Origin: Chlorobiaceae bacterium
GTDB lineage: Bacteria > Bacteroidota > Chlorobiia > Chlorobiales > Chlorobiaceae
Assembly (NCBI GenBank): GCA_013334565.1
Contig: JAAXXI010000011.1
Coordinates: 1 to 50,803, forward strand
Reading direction: 5' to 3'
Length of the DNA stretch: 50,803 bases
In this document: positions 9,100-19,104 of the stretch, piece by piece
Layout of the letters: each line of letters starts with the position of its first letter
Numbering within the stretch: position 1 is the first letter of the stretch
Position numbers and translations under genes: made by a program
The notes under the pieces: generated by a model
The model's database searches: none
What the model was told of the DNA's origin: nothing
The model's input: only the letters and a program-made list of their open reading frames with translations

Positions 9100-9863
9100 C
9101 CTATCTCACCCGGATACTCGAAGAAAAACAGCGTGAAGTCCAGGAGCTGAAAAAGGAGAATCCTTTCCGGCGTTACGAAGAACTCCGCGGCTCGCTCGGG
9201 CCCGCGAGGGATTTCAAAGGGGCGATCACCGGTGGAAACGGATCGATTCGGCTCATCGCCGAAGTGAAAAAAGCATCCCCGTCGCGCGGGGTCATCGTCG
9301 AGGATTTCGATCCGGTGGCGATTGCCGGCCGCTATATGGAGCTTGGGGCGGCAGCCTTTTCGGTGCTTACCGACCGCATGTTTTTCCAGGGCTCCGACGA
9401 TTACCTCATGATGGTGTGGAATACATACCCGCTGCCGATACTCCGCAAGGATTTCATTGTCGACGAATCACAGATTTTCCATTCGCGCCTTATCGGTGCC
9501 GATGCCATCCTGCTCATCGTTGCCGCGCTTGATAAACCCCGGCTTGCTGATTACCTGCAGACAGCCCGGGGAATTGGCCTCCATGCGCTTGTCGAGGTGC
9601 ACGACCGCGAGGAGCTCGATACCGCCCTTGAATGCGGTGCCGGTATTGTCGGCGTGAACAACCGCGACCTGCGGGATTTTACCGTCAGGCTCGAAACCTC
9701 CCTGAACCTCCGGCCTTTCATTCCTTCCGGCATCGTAGCCGTATCGGAAAGCGGCATGAAGTCCGCCGCCGATATCGCCCGTCTGCGGGAAGCGTCATTT
9801 GACGCGGTCCTGATCGGCGAAGGCCTTCACACGAGTCCCGAACTTCGGGAAATTACCTGGTAA
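9096..9863 (+). CDS. trpC: Indole-3-glycerol-phosphate synthase TrpC
   Basis: TrpC closes the indole ring from CdRP in tryptophan synthesis. The 255-residue (beta-alpha)8 barrel shows the family's landmarks: [15 protein letters not shown] with the catalytic lysine near the N-terminus, [28 protein letters not shown] and [15 protein letters not shown] for the phosphate-binding end. It overlaps the split carB by 4 bases and is probably translationally coupled to it, pairing a pyrimidine/arginine gene with a tryptophan gene. It runs 11 bases into the convergent rpe. No other trp gene is close. Confidence 0.95.
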   Translation: MTYLTRILEEKQREVQELKKENPFRRYEELRGSLGPARDFKGAITGGNGSIRLIAEVKKASPSRGVIVEDFDPVAIAGRYMELGAAAFSVLTDRMFFQGSDDYLMMVWNTYPLPILRKDFIVDESQIFHSRLIGADAILLIVAALDKPRLADYLQTARGIGLHALVEVHDREELDTALECGAGIVGVNNRDLRDFTVRLETSLNLRPFIPSGIVAVSESGMKSAADIARLREASFDAVLIGEGLHTSPELREITW

Positions 9864-10518
9864 GAGCTTTTATCCTTGCTGCTGTCGCTGCAGGATCGGC
9901 GGCCTTGAAGAACGCCGTTCCAGCGATCAGTGCATCTGCGCCCGCGGAAACGACGGACTGGGCGTTCTCCTCCGTCACGCCGCCGTCAACCGCGATGACC
10001 ATGGATGGGTTTATCTGCAGGCGCATGCTGTGGAGCTGGCGGATTTTGTCTATTGCTGACGGGATGAACTTCTGACCGCCGAAACCGGGGTTGACCGACA
10101 TGACGAGGACAAGGTCGAGGTCCGGCAGGATCGCTTCGAGTGCCGAAACCGGGGTGGCGGGGTTGATGGATACTCCGGCTTTCACCCCGAAACTTCTGAT
10201 GAACTGGACCGTCCGGTGCAGGTGCGTGCAGGCTTCCTGGTGCACCGTGATCTGGTGCGACCCGGCTTTGACGAAATCCTCGATGTAACGGTCGGGATCG
10301 GCAATCATCAGATGGGTGTCGATGACCATTTTCGTGCACGATGCGATCGCCTGGACGATGAACGGCCCGAAGGAGATGTTCGGTACGAAGGCTCCGTCCA
10401 TGACGTCGCAATGCATCCAGTCAGCGCCTGCCTTTTCGGCAATCTCGATCGATGATGCAAGACGGGTGAAATCGGCCGAAAGGATCGACGGGGCGATAAG
10501 CGTTGATGATGCCTGCAT
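9853..10518 (-). CDS. rpe: Ribulose-phosphate 3-epimerase
   Basis: Rpe interconverts ribulose-5-phosphate and xylulose-5-phosphate. The 221-residue TIM barrel has [14 protein letters not shown] at the start, the metal-site histidines in [15 protein letters not shown] and IDTHLMI, and the phosphate-loop region [16 protein letters not shown]. In a green sulfur bacterium, which fixes carbon by the reverse TCA cycle, it serves the non-oxidative pentose phosphate pathway and not a Calvin cycle. It stands alone on the minus strand and overlaps the end of trpC tail-to-tail. Confidence 0.95.
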   Translation of the reverse strand: MQASSTLIAPSILSADFTRLASSIEIAEKAGADWMHCDVMDGAFVPNISFGPFIVQAIASCTKMVIDTHLMIADPDRYIEDFVKAGSHQITVHQEACTHLHRTVQFIRSFGVKAGVSINPATPVSALEAILPDLDLVLVMSVNPGFGGQKFIPSAIDKIRQLHSMRLQINPSMVIAVDGGVTEENAQSVVSAGADALIAGTAFFKAADPAATAARIKALTR

Positions 10519-10598
10519 GGTGGTACGTAATTGGATTTGATTGATTTACCGCACAGCGTGCCCGCCGGGCGCGGGCTTATACTGAAGGCAATAAATAA

Positions 10599-12829
10599 TC
10601 AAAAAGCTTCGCCAATTCCAAAACTGAAGGTGAAGTTGCCCGGTTTCCAGCGATTGATCACCCACGGGTCCGTTTCGGTCGGATCATGCACTTTCCATGC
10701 GAAATCGAACCTGAACGGTCCGACCGGTGAGCCGAGCCGCAACCCCACGCCAACGTCCCATGCGAAATCATTGACAAGGGAGTTCAGGCTGAAGCCGTAA
10801 GGGCCGCTTCTGTCCCAGATATTGCCGGCATCGGTGAAGAAGGTTATGCCGGAAGGCTGTCCGAAGAGCTTGAAAAGCTTCATCCGGTATTCGAGGTTCA
10901 TTTCGAGCTTGATGTCGGCGCCGAAATTCGAGGCGGCTTCGCTGGTGCTGCTGCCGGGACCGAGCGTATTGTAGAGCCATCCGCGCATGCTGTTGGAGCC
11001 TCCCGCATAGAATCGCCGCTCTTCGGGTGTGGATTGCGCTTTTCCCCATGGGAGCATATACCCTGCGAGAAGCCGTCCGGCTACCTGGTTGTCCGGCGTC
11101 AGGTTTTTGGCAAGGCTTATTCCGGTCTCGATTTTCATATACTGCGAATAGGCTGTTCCGAAAATCTGGGGGTCGCTGTCCGTAAAGCCCGAGTAGGATT
11201 TTTTATCCGCATAGATGTCGATGAGCCAGGGTAGAAGGCCTGCATGTTCGAGCAGGAGGTCGAAGTTGAGGATGGTTTTTTCCGGGGCCACCTTCTGCCT
11301 GTTCGAATAATTGTACCTCAGTCGGAAGGTCTGGTCGATACGGGTCTGCAGCAAGCTGTCGATTGCGGCCTGGACCCTCGGTGTATTATCGGGATCGATG
11401 CCGATGTTGCGGGCGAGCTCTGTTTTGAAGAGTTGCCTGAATCCCCTGAGCGAGTCCTGTTTGATGAACTCGACTTCGAAAAAGTCGAAATTCAACCTCG
11501 ACGAGTTTGTCAGTTTTGCGCTGTATGTGCCCCTGAGCAGGGCATTTCGGCTTGACAGCAGGATCGGCTGCCTGGTTCTCGCAAATTCAGCGGTGGCCAG
11601 ATAGAAATTTTCCGGATTTTTCAGGACCGGGAAGAGCAGGCTGCTTTTCAGCCTGAATTCATAGGGGATGATCTTTTCGTACTGGTCCGGGGTAAGGCTG
11701 CCGAGGACCTGGTCGCTGTAACCAGCCTGCCGTCCGTACTCGATGGATGTATGAAGCTGCTCGGCGGCACCGAACAGGTTTTTGTTCTCATACGCGAGGG
11801 AGCCGCCGTAAAACAGGGCCCCGTATCGGTTGTCGAGAAGCAGTTTCGGTTCGAACTGGTGTTTCGGGGCTGGTTCGAGATGAAGGGTCGTGTACAGTTC
11901 GCCTGCCTTTACCGAGTCCGGATTGACGTAAATCGAAGAAAAAATGCCCGTACCACCGAGGTTTTCGACGGTACGGCGTTCGAGGCTCTGGCTGGTGAGG
12001 TTTCCGGGCTTGTACTTCATCGAGGATGTGATGAGCTTCGGGGAAATTTTTTCCCGACCGAAAATTTTTCCTTCGATGTTATCCCGTGAAAATGTTTTTA
12101 CGATATCCTTTTTATCGTTTTTAACGGGATTGTGTACAATAACGTTGGCCGGTCCGTACCTGACCTGCCCCGGAAGGTGGACCCTGAAAAGGATCCCGGC
12201 ATTGGTGGCGGACGTATCCACCTTGATGCGGATGCTGTCCTGCTGAAAGAACAGATAGCCGTTATCCCTGAAAAAGGATACGGTCCTGTCGCGTTCTTCG
12301 ATGAGGTGCTCGACAGAGAAAATATCCCTCACCTTCAGTTTTTTGTTTTTCAGGTAGTTTTTCCGGACCTCCCCGGAGAGCTGTTCGATACCTTCGTAGC
12401 GGAGGGAATCTATTCTCGACGGTTTGTTTTCATGGATGGTCAGTTTGATGCTTACTTTTTTCCCGTCGTTTTCCCTGACGACCGTGGTGTCGATCCGGGC
12501 GGAGAAATATCCCTTGAAGGAATAGAGTTTTTTTATGAGGGCGACGTCTTTCTCGAAAATTTCCTGGCTGAACGGCCTTGGTGCCGATCCGAACAGTCCG
12601 AGGCCAAGGAACGAGTTCGCTTCCGATGTGTTTATGATCTGGCGGAGCTCGTCATCCTTTATGGCTTTATTGCCCTTGAAACTGATGGAGCTGACGAATG
12701 GGGTGCCGGTCTTTGTTTCCTGTTCTGCTGAAGCTGTCAGGCACCCGCAGAACAGAACAATGAGGAGAAATGTGGAAAAAAGGGAAACTTCTACCCCTGG
12801 AAGGCGGATTTTTTTGAAAAAAAAAACAT
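10599..12829 (-). pseudogene. BamA/TamA-like outer-membrane protein with frame break at a T10 tract after the start codon
   Basis: From 12826 downward the gene reads as an exported POTRA plus beta-barrel protein of about 740 residues: a hydrophobic signal (STFLLIVLFCGCLTASA), POTRA-like repeats (SISFKGNKAIKDDELRQI; IDSLRYEGIEQLSG), and a barrel with FYAGGSNSMRGW (the lid-loop RG[FYW] type motif), LRLGSPVGPFRFDFAW and a terminal Phe. The only plausible ATG (12829-12827) is followed by ten T; ten T put the ATG frame into a stop after 12 codons, eleven T would join it to the rest. No ATG, GTG or TTG exists in the long frame before GTG at 12332, which would remove the signal and the first POTRA region. 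This is phase variation, slippage or a sequencing error. It follows M23 and DUF2795 genes on the same strand. Confidence 0.75.
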
Positions 12830-12846
12830 AAGGGGCAGCCGATCAG

Positions 12847-13074
12847 CTAGGTTAACAGTTCTTCATCACCATAGATGAAATCTTCATCGGTGGGGTAGTC
12901 AGGCCAGATTTCCTCGATGCTTTCATACAGTTCGTCACTTTCGGGCAGGTCGTTGAGGTTGTCGATTACCTGCTGAGGCGCACCGGTGCGGTTCGCATAA
13001 TTGATCAGTTCATCCTTGGTGACCGGCCATGGAGCATCGGCAATATAACGGGCGAGATCTAAATTCCAGTACAT
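12847..13074 (-). CDS. DUF2795 domain protein
   Basis: A 75-residue acidic protein resembling DUF2795: the N-terminal half MYWNLDLARYIADAPWPVT with KDELINYANRTGAPQQVI looks like the small helical domain, followed by an acidic tail (EEIWPDYPTDEDFIYGDEE). Function of the family is unknown. It is read with the M23 peptidase gene 18 bases upstream and the BamA-like gene 17 bases downstream, so it may be co-expressed with envelope genes, though the domain itself has no export signal. Confidence 0.85.
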   Translation of the reverse strand: MYWNLDLARYIADAPWPVTKDELINYANRTGAPQQVIDNLNDLPESDELYESIEEIWPDYPTDEDFIYGDEELLT

Positions 13075-13092
13075 ACTGCGGTTTTATATCGG

Positions 13093-13824
13093 TTAAGAGT
13101 TGTTGTCGGTGTGATCTGGTACGTTTTTACGGGTCGTCAGTTTCTCGAGCGCACCATCGAAATAGGCGACGGGATTGACGTTCATGCCGTTTTTCAGCAC
13201 TTCGTAATGGAGGTGAGGGCCGGTCGACATGCCGGTGTTGCCGGAAAGGGCGATGATGTCGCCGCGGTGGACGTGCTGTCCTTCACGGACAAGAGGTTTG
13301 GAGAGATGGCCGTAAACCGTTTTGAACCCGTAACCGTGGACGATTGCGATTTTTTGCCCGTAACCGCCGTCCCAGCCGGCGAATGCGACGACGCCGTCAC
13401 CGGTGGCCAGTACCTTCGTGCCCGGATTCGCTGAAATATCGACGCCTGCATGGAAAATCGTTGCTCTGCGGATTGGATGCACCCTCATGCCGAATTCGCT
13501 GGTGATCGGTCCGTCAAGGGGCCTTATGTTTGGAATGCTTTCAGAGAGCGGGGCCGGGTTGGATATGTCGGCAAGTTCGGGGCGCTCCGGTGTATTTGCG
13601 TTCTGGCTGTCAATCTGGATGATCAGGTTTTCGATCATCTCCTCGGTTGTCGTCAGGAGGCCTTCGGCGGTTTTTTTCGGGGTATTGTCCTTATCTGCGG
13701 CAGTTGCGGTTCCGGGATGGAACAGCAGGGAGAGCATGAAAAAAAACGGTCCTGCAAAACCAAGGGAAAAACGGATATGATGTGAATTTCCGCTATGACG
13801 GGAGGGGTTTGTGGATCGGATCAT
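13093..13824 (-). CDS. M23-family peptidoglycan metalloendopeptidase
   Basis: A secreted LytM/M23 peptidase that would cut peptide cross-links in peptidoglycan. The catalytic domain covers the second half: TSEFGMRVHPIRRATIFHAG with the HxxxD zinc motif (HAGVD), GDGVVAFAGWDGGYG, and the HLH motif in STGPHLHYEVLKNG; all four usual zinc/catalytic histidine and aspartate positions are present. The N-terminus has a hydrophobic signal segment (LGFAGPFFFMLSLLF) and a linker. I chose ATG 13824; an in-frame ATG at 13881 would add 19 residues and neither has a good Shine-Dalgarno. It leads a unit with DUF2795 and the BamA-like gene. Confidence 0.88.
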   Translation of the reverse strand: MIRSTNPSRHSGNSHHIRFSLGFAGPFFFMLSLLFHPGTATAADKDNTPKKTAEGLLTTTEEMIENLIIQIDSQNANTPERPELADISNPAPLSESIPNIRPLDGPITSEFGMRVHPIRRATIFHAGVDISANPGTKVLATGDGVVAFAGWDGGYGQKIAIVHGYGFKTVYGHLSKPLVREGQHVHRGDIIALSGNTGMSTGPHLHYEVLKNGMNVNPVAYFDGALEKLTTRKNVPDHTDNNS

Positions 13825-13923
13825 TGCAGATATGTTTACGTTACACGGGTTTGTTAATCGTGACAGAGCGTAATAAACCATCAATAGCGAAAATATAAAA
13901 AACTTTTTCTTATAAGTGAGCGA

Positions 13924-16758
13924 TTAGTGGGCTTCCAGCCAGTTTTTTCCTGTGCCCGTGTCCACTTCCACAGGGACGTTTTTCAGCCCGCACCGCTCTG
14001 CTGCATCGATCATCGCTTCCTTCACCAGGTTGTCGAGCATATCCTTCTCCCTGTCGTCCGTTTCGAACAGCAGTTCGTCATGTACCTGCAGGAGCATGGA
14101 AGATTTCATGCCTGCAGCTTTCAATCTTTCGCTGCAGAGGTTCATCGCACACTTGATGATATCCGCCGCGGTGCCCTGTATCGGGGTGTTCATCGCGGCC
14201 CTTTCTGCGGCACTCCGGATGTTCGCGTTCCGGCTGTTGAGGTCCGGCAGATACCGTCGCCTGCCGAGAAGGGTTTTCACATACCCCGACTTTCTGCCGT
14301 TTTCCACGATATCGTGCAGTGCCTGAAACAGTCCGGGGTATTTCGATTTGTAAGTCTCAATGATTGCCGATGCTTCGGCACGGGGAATGTTGAGCCTTTT
14401 CGAAAGGCCGAAAGGCATGATGCCGTAAAGCACGCCGAAATTTACTTCCTTGGCTTTGCGGCGCATATCCGGGGTGACTTCGCCGGTGCCGAAAATAACC
14501 TTGGCCGTGGCGGCATGGATGTCCTCACGGTTCCGGAAGGCTTCGATAAGCTTGAGGTCTCCGGAGATTTCAGCCGCTATCCTGAGCTCTATCTGTGAAT
14601 AATCAGCCGAAAGCAGGAATTTGTCGGGATGTGAGGGAATGAAAGCCCTGCGGATCTCCTTGCCGAGCGCGGTGCGGATGGGAATGTTCTGCAGGTTGGG
14701 GTTTGAGGACGACAACCTGCCTGTTGCGGTGATATGCTGGTTGAAGGAGGTGTGCACCTTGCCCGTGGCCGGATTGATCATCTGGGGCAATGCGTCGAAA
14801 TAGGTGTTCTTGAGCTTCTGCAGGCTTCTGTATTCGAGCAGGTCACTTGCGACGGGATGCAAAGGGGCCAGTTCCTCGAGCACTTCGACATTGGTTGAGT
14901 AACCGGTTTTGGTGGCTTTTTTCGCAGGGAGCCCCAGGACTTCGAAGAGAATGTGCGCGAGCTGTTTGGGAGAGTCGATGTTGAAAACCGTTCCTGCGGA
15001 CCCGTAAATCTTTTCTTTCAGCAGGTCGAGCTGACTGCCGACGGTCACCGATGTTTTTTTGAGGTGCTCCGTGTCGATCGAGACCCCTTCGTACTCCATG
15101 CCGGCCAGGACGGAAACGAGCGGGAACTCGATGTTTTCGCAGAGCCAGAGCAACTCTTTTTCGCTCTCGAGCTTGCTGCGGAAAACCTCTTCGAGCCTGA
15201 GTGCGATATCGGCGTCCTGGCAGGCATAGTCGCGCAGCTTGAGCGGTTCGACCTCGAAAATATGGAGCTTCTGCTTTCCGGTCCCGACCAGTTCATCGTA
15301 GGTCGTCGTCTGGTATCCGAGATGCAGGGCTGCGAGATCGTCGAGGTTGTGCCGTTCCTCAGGGTCCAGCACATAGCTTGCAAGCATGGAGTCGAACCCG
15401 ACGGGAGCGAGCTCGATGCCGTATTTTTTCAGGACGAGGATGTCGTATTTAAGGTTCTGCCCGCTTTTCGGGAGCGACGGGTTTTCCAGAAGCGGCCTGA
15501 GGCGTTCAAGCGTGCCCTGCAGGTCGAGGGCCCCCGGGCCAAAGTAGGCGAACCCGGCCTTTCCGGCTTCGGCGGAAATCGAAATGCCTGCGAGCTCTGC
15601 CTGGAAGGTATCGAGGCTGGTGGTTTCGGTATCGACCGCGATGTGTCCAGCCCCATCGATGGAGGCGATGAAACGTTCCAGTTCGTCTGCAGTGCTGAGA
15701 AGGGTGTAATCGACCGGCATATGTTCCTTCGGCGGCGTTCCGGCAGGGGAATTTTCCGGCTGCGGCACTTCTGCAGATGCCGGTGTTCCTTCAGGGTCCC
15801 GTTTCATGAAGCCGGGGTAGAGGGCCTGTACCCTCGAAGCTATGTTTCTCAGTTCGAGCTTTTCGAGGAGCGGCATCAGTTTCCGGCTGTCGGGGTTCCC
15901 GCAGGCGAGTTTTTGCAGCGGCAGGTCGATATCGATGTCCGTACGGATAGTCACCAGTTTCCTGACAAGTTCAAGGTTCGGCTGGAAATCGGTGAGGCTT
16001 TGCCTGACTTTCGGCGTCATGTCACCGAGGTGCCGGTAGATGTTGTCGAGGGTCCCGTATTTTCCGAGCAGGGCCGAAGCTGTTTTCGGCCCGATCCCTT
16101 TCGCTCCCGTTATGTTGTCCGAAGTATCGCCGCAGAGCGTGAGGAGGTCCGTAAACAGATCGGGACCTACTCCGTACTGCTCCTCGATTTCCTTCCTTCC
16201 GACGAGGTCGAGCTCGTTCTGGTTCCTGCCCGGTTTGAGGATTTTCGTTCCGTCGTGGACCAGCTGCGAAAGGTCCTTGTCCGGGGTGACGATGTAGACC
16301 GTACACTGTTCTTCGTATTTGCGCGCGGCAGTTCCGATCAGGTCGTCCGCTTCGAAGCCGGGATATTTGATGAGCGGGATATCGAAGGCATCGAGCAGTT
16401 CGAAGACCGCTTCGAGCTGGCAGATGAGATCTTCCGGAGGTGCAGGCCGGTTTGCCTTGTACTCCTTGTAAAGCTCGTGCCGGAAGGTTTTTTCACGGCT
16501 GTCGAACGCGCAGGCGAGATAGTGCGGTTTGTAGGTTTCGAGGATTTTCAGCAGCGCGCTGGCAAAGCCGAAGACAGCGCCGGTCGGCATTCCCTCCCTG
16601 TTTTTCATGCCTGCCCGCTGCAGGGCGAAAAACGCCCTGTAGACGAGCGCCATGCCGTCGAGCAGGAAGAGGTCCGGTTTTGCCAGCGGCGTTTGAAGGC
16701 GTTCGGCAGGCGCTTCATCGTGTGCGTCCATGAAAAAGGCGAGCTGGTTCTCGTTCAT
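13924..16758 (-). CDS. polA: DNA polymerase I
   Basis: The 944-residue protein is full-length PolA for repair and Okazaki-fragment processing. The 5'-3' exonuclease domain begins at LFLLDGMALVYRAFFAL; a 3'-5' exonuclease domain starts at IAVDTETTSLDTF, with the metal-binding DxE intact, so proofreading is expected; the polymerase domain has motif A SADYSQIELRIAAE, motif B RRKAKEVNFGVLYGI and motif C LQVHDELLFE. The start is the ATG at 16758, which overlaps the stop of pheA as ATGA, so the two are probably translated in a coupled way. The frame stays open upstream inside pheA, but that part is not coding for PolA. Confidence 0.96.
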   Translation of the reverse strand: MNENQLAFFMDAHDEAPAERLQTPLAKPDLFLLDGMALVYRAFFALQRAGMKNREGMPTGAVFGFASALLKILETYKPHYLACAFDSREKTFRHELYKEYKANRPAPPEDLICQLEAVFELLDAFDIPLIKYPGFEADDLIGTAARKYEEQCTVYIVTPDKDLSQLVHDGTKILKPGRNQNELDLVGRKEIEEQYGVGPDLFTDLLTLCGDTSDNITGAKGIGPKTASALLGKYGTLDNIYRHLGDMTPKVRQSLTDFQPNLELVRKLVTIRTDIDIDLPLQKLACGNPDSRKLMPLLEKLELRNIASRVQALYPGFMKRDPEGTPASAEVPQPENSPAGTPPKEHMPVDYTLLSTADELERFIASIDGAGHIAVDTETTSLDTFQAELAGISISAEAGKAGFAYFGPGALDLQGTLERLRPLLENPSLPKSGQNLKYDILVLKKYGIELAPVGFDSMLASYVLDPEERHNLDDLAALHLGYQTTTYDELVGTGKQKLHIFEVEPLKLRDYACQDADIALRLEEVFRSKLESEKELLWLCENIEFPLVSVLAGMEYEGVSIDTEHLKKTSVTVGSQLDLLKEKIYGSAGTVFNIDSPKQLAHILFEVLGLPAKKATKTGYSTNVEVLEELAPLHPVASDLLEYRSLQKLKNTYFDALPQMINPATGKVHTSFNQHITATGRLSSSNPNLQNIPIRTALGKEIRRAFIPSHPDKFLLSADYSQIELRIAAEISGDLKLIEAFRNREDIHAATAKVIFGTGEVTPDMRRKAKEVNFGVLYGIMPFGLSKRLNIPRAEASAIIETYKSKYPGLFQALHDIVENGRKSGYVKTLLGRRRYLPDLNSRNANIRSAAERAAMNTPIQGTAADIIKCAMNLCSERLKAAGMKSSMLLQVHDELLFETDDREKDMLDNLVKEAMIDAAERCGLKNVPVEVDTGTGKNWLEAH

Positions 16759-17597
16759 TCCCCGATCACTCCGTAGCTTCCGAGTACTTTGACCATGGTT
16801 GCGAATTCCCTCAGGTGTCCAAGCGCGTTGCTGATGTTGGTGTCGTCCCTGTGCCCGATGAAGTCTACGTAGAAAAGGTATTCGAACGCTTTTTTCCTGA
16901 ACGGCCTCGATTCGATTTTCGTGAGGTCGATGTCGCGCATGGCAAGCGTGGCGAGTGCCTTGAACAGCGAGCCCGGTATGTTCGGCAGCGTGAACACCAT
17001 CGAGGTCTTGTAACGCGACGTGTCGAGCCCGGCCTGCAGCGGGGGAGCTGCGGGGGGCACGTCGTGGGTGATGCAGAAGAACCTGGTGATGTTCCACTCT
17101 TCGTCGGCCAGGTTTTCCTGCAGGATTTCCAGGCCGTAAAGCTCCGCTGCACGTTTCGATGCGATAGCCAGGTGACGGGCTTCGTTGGCGGCCGCGATCA
17201 TTTTGGCGCTGCCGGCGGTATCGTATGCGGCTTCTGCCCTGAGCCACCTGTGGGTCGCAAAAAAATTCCGGCACTGTGAGAGGGCTTGCGGGTGCGACAG
17301 CACCTTTTCGGCTTTTTCAGCCGTTGCTCCCTGAATGCCGAGCAGGCAGTGCTCGACTTTGACGAAGGTCTCCGCAACAATAGATACCGGGTGCTGGAGC
17401 AGCAGGTCGTAGTTCTGGTGGATGCTCCCCCCCAGCGAGTTTTCGATGGGGATGACCGCATAATCAGCCTGTCTGCTTTCAACTGCAGCGAAAACTTCTT
17501 CGAAAGACCCGAAGGGTTTCGGTTCTCCGATCCGGAGAGCGGCTATTTCGCTGTATGCTCCGGGTTCCCCCTGGTAGGCGGCCAACACGTTTGTCAT
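16755..17597 (-). CDS. pheA: Prephenate dehydratase
   Basis: This 280-residue monofunctional enzyme converts prephenate to phenylpyruvate for phenylalanine synthesis. It has the catalytic domain with YQGEPGAYSEIAAL at the start, PIENSLGGSI, and the hallmark TRF motif in EEWNITRFFCI, followed by a C-terminal ACT domain with the ESRP motif (KIESRPFRKKAFEY) used in phenylalanine feedback control. There is no chorismate mutase domain, so that step needs another gene. polA starts in its last codons. Confidence 0.96.
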   Translation of the reverse strand: MTNVLAAYQGEPGAYSEIAALRIGEPKPFGSFEEVFAAVESRQADYAVIPIENSLGGSIHQNYDLLLQHPVSIVAETFVKVEHCLLGIQGATAEKAEKVLSHPQALSQCRNFFATHRWLRAEAAYDTAGSAKMIAAANEARHLAIASKRAAELYGLEILQENLADEEWNITRFFCITHDVPPAAPPLQAGLDTSRYKTSMVFTLPNIPGSLFKALATLAMRDIDLTKIESRPFRKKAFEYLFYVDFIGHRDDTNISNALGHLREFATMVKVLGSYGVIGE

Positions 17598-17710
17598 TAT
17601 TTTATCTTGTTAGTAACTTAACCTGACAGATTTGATTTTATTTAAAGAAAATAAATCTATTATCATAGACGGGCATCCCGTACATCTCCTAAATAAGCGG
17701 TTTTTTCATC

Positions 17711-18463
17711 ATGTCAGGACACAGTAAATGGGCAACCATTAAAAGGAAAAAGGCGGCAACCGACCAGAAAAGGGGCAATCTCTTCACGAAACTGGTCAAG
17801 GAAATCACGATAGCGGCAAAAATGGGTGGTGGTGATCCCACCGGCAACCCCCGGCTTCGCCTTGCCATCGATACGGCGCGGTCCAATTCCATGCCCATGG
17901 ACAACATCCAGCGGGCGATCAAGAAAGGCACCGGCGAGCTGGAAGGCGTGAGTTACGACGAGATCACCTATGAAGGCTACGGGCCTGCGGGTATCGCTCT
18001 GATCGTCGAAACCGCCACAGACAACCGCAACAGGACGGTGGCCGATATGCGCCACATCATGAGCCGCAACAACGGTACTCTTGGCGAAAGCGGCAGTGTC
18101 GGCTGGATGTTCCAGCGCAAGGGAAGCGTCGATGTCCCGAAGAGTGCCGCAGGTGAAGAACAGCTTATGGAGCTTCTTCTGGATGCCGGGCTCGAGGACC
18201 TCGATACCGACGACGAAAACTATTACACCGTGATATGCGATGTCAAGGACCTCGAGAGCGTGAAAAAAACGCTTGAAACTTCGGGTATCGCCTACGAAAA
18301 CGCCCGGATCGATTTCATACCGGAAAACTATATCGAACTTGAAGCCGAAGATGCCCGTAAAGTCATCAAACTGATCGATGCGCTCGAGAGCAATGACGAT
18401 GTCCAGGCTGTGTACAGCAATATGGACATCAGCGAGAGCGCGATGAACAGCTTAAACGATTAG
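17711..18463 (+). CDS. YebC/PmpR-family protein
   Basis: The 250-residue protein begins [20 protein letters not shown], the diagnostic start of YebC-like proteins, and keeps the family's [18 protein letters not shown] and [14 protein letters not shown] blocks over its three domains. Members have been described as DNA-binding regulators and more recently as translation factors that help ribosomes at proline stretches, so the job here is uncertain. It is followed after six bases by ruvC, an arrangement common in many bacteria. Confidence 0.95.
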   Translation: MSGHSKWATIKRKKAATDQKRGNLFTKLVKEITIAAKMGGGDPTGNPRLRLAIDTARSNSMPMDNIQRAIKKGTGELEGVSYDEITYEGYGPAGIALIVETATDNRNRTVADMRHIMSRNNGTLGESGSVGWMFQRKGSVDVPKSAAGEEQLMELLLDAGLEDLDTDDENYYTVICDVKDLESVKKTLETSGIAYENARIDFIPENYIELEAEDARKVIKLIDALESNDDVQAVYSNMDISESAMNSLND

Positions 18464-18469
18464 CTCTGT

Positions 18470-19033
18470 ATGGTAGTTCTCGGGGTCGATCCCGGAAGCC
18501 TGAATACCGGTTACGGTGTCCTGAAATGCTGCGGGGGAAAGGTAACCGCGCTTGCGTGTGGCGTCGTGAGGCTTCAATCGATGCTGAGCCATGCCGACCG
18601 GATCGGAAAGATCTATCAGGAACTGGAAAAAATTATCAGGACCTACAGGCCTGAACGGGCGGCGCTCGAGACGGCTTTCCTCAGCAGGAATGCCCAGTCG
18701 GCCCTGAAGCTTGGTCAGGTCAGGGGTGCGGTTATCGCACTTGCCATGAACAGCGGTCTCGAGTTGCACGAATATACGCCCCGGCAGGTAAAACTTGCCA
18801 TGACCGGGAAAGGAGCCGCATCAAAGGAGCAGGTGGCATTCATGGTGACGAAAATGCTGGGCTTTGAAACAGCACCTGAACCTTACGATATAACCGATGC
18901 CCTCGGCATCGCCCTCTGCGACCTTTCGAGGGCCGCGGACCCGGCTCCGCCCGGGACGGGCAGGAAGTCCAGATCGGGAAACAGCGGCTGGTCGCAGTTT
19001 GTCAGGGAGTCGCCCCACATGGTCATCCGTTAG
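18470..19033 (+). CDS. ruvC: Holliday junction endodeoxyribonuclease RuvC
   Basis: RuvC resolves Holliday junctions with RuvAB during recombination. The 187-residue protein has the RNase-H fold acidic residues: Asp7 in VVLGVDPGSLNTGYG, a glutamate in RAALETAFLSRN, and the C-terminal aspartate of ITDALGIALCDL. The tail after the catalytic core (rich in Pro, Arg and Ser) is somewhat longer than in E. coli RuvC (173 residues). It is six bases downstream of yebC and probably in the same transcript. Confidence 0.94.
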   Translation: MVVLGVDPGSLNTGYGVLKCCGGKVTALACGVVRLQSMLSHADRIGKIYQELEKIIRTYRPERAALETAFLSRNAQSALKLGQVRGAVIALAMNSGLELHEYTPRQVKLAMTGKGAASKEQVAFMVTKMLGFETAPEPYDITDALGIALCDLSRAADPAPPGTGRKSRSGNSGWSQFVRESPHMVIR

Positions 19034-19104
19034 CTTCGACCGATCGCCGGAGAAGACAAGAACGCTGCAGAATTTATTCCGACACAATCATTAACCTTAG
19101 AGAC

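Noticed and set aside
14953..16776. 607-codon open frame opposite polA
   Set aside because: Antisense shadow of polA; no recognisable domain.
16759..17274. N-terminal extension of the polA frame into pheA
   Set aside because: The family begins at the ATG 16758, and the extension overlaps pheA fully in another frame.
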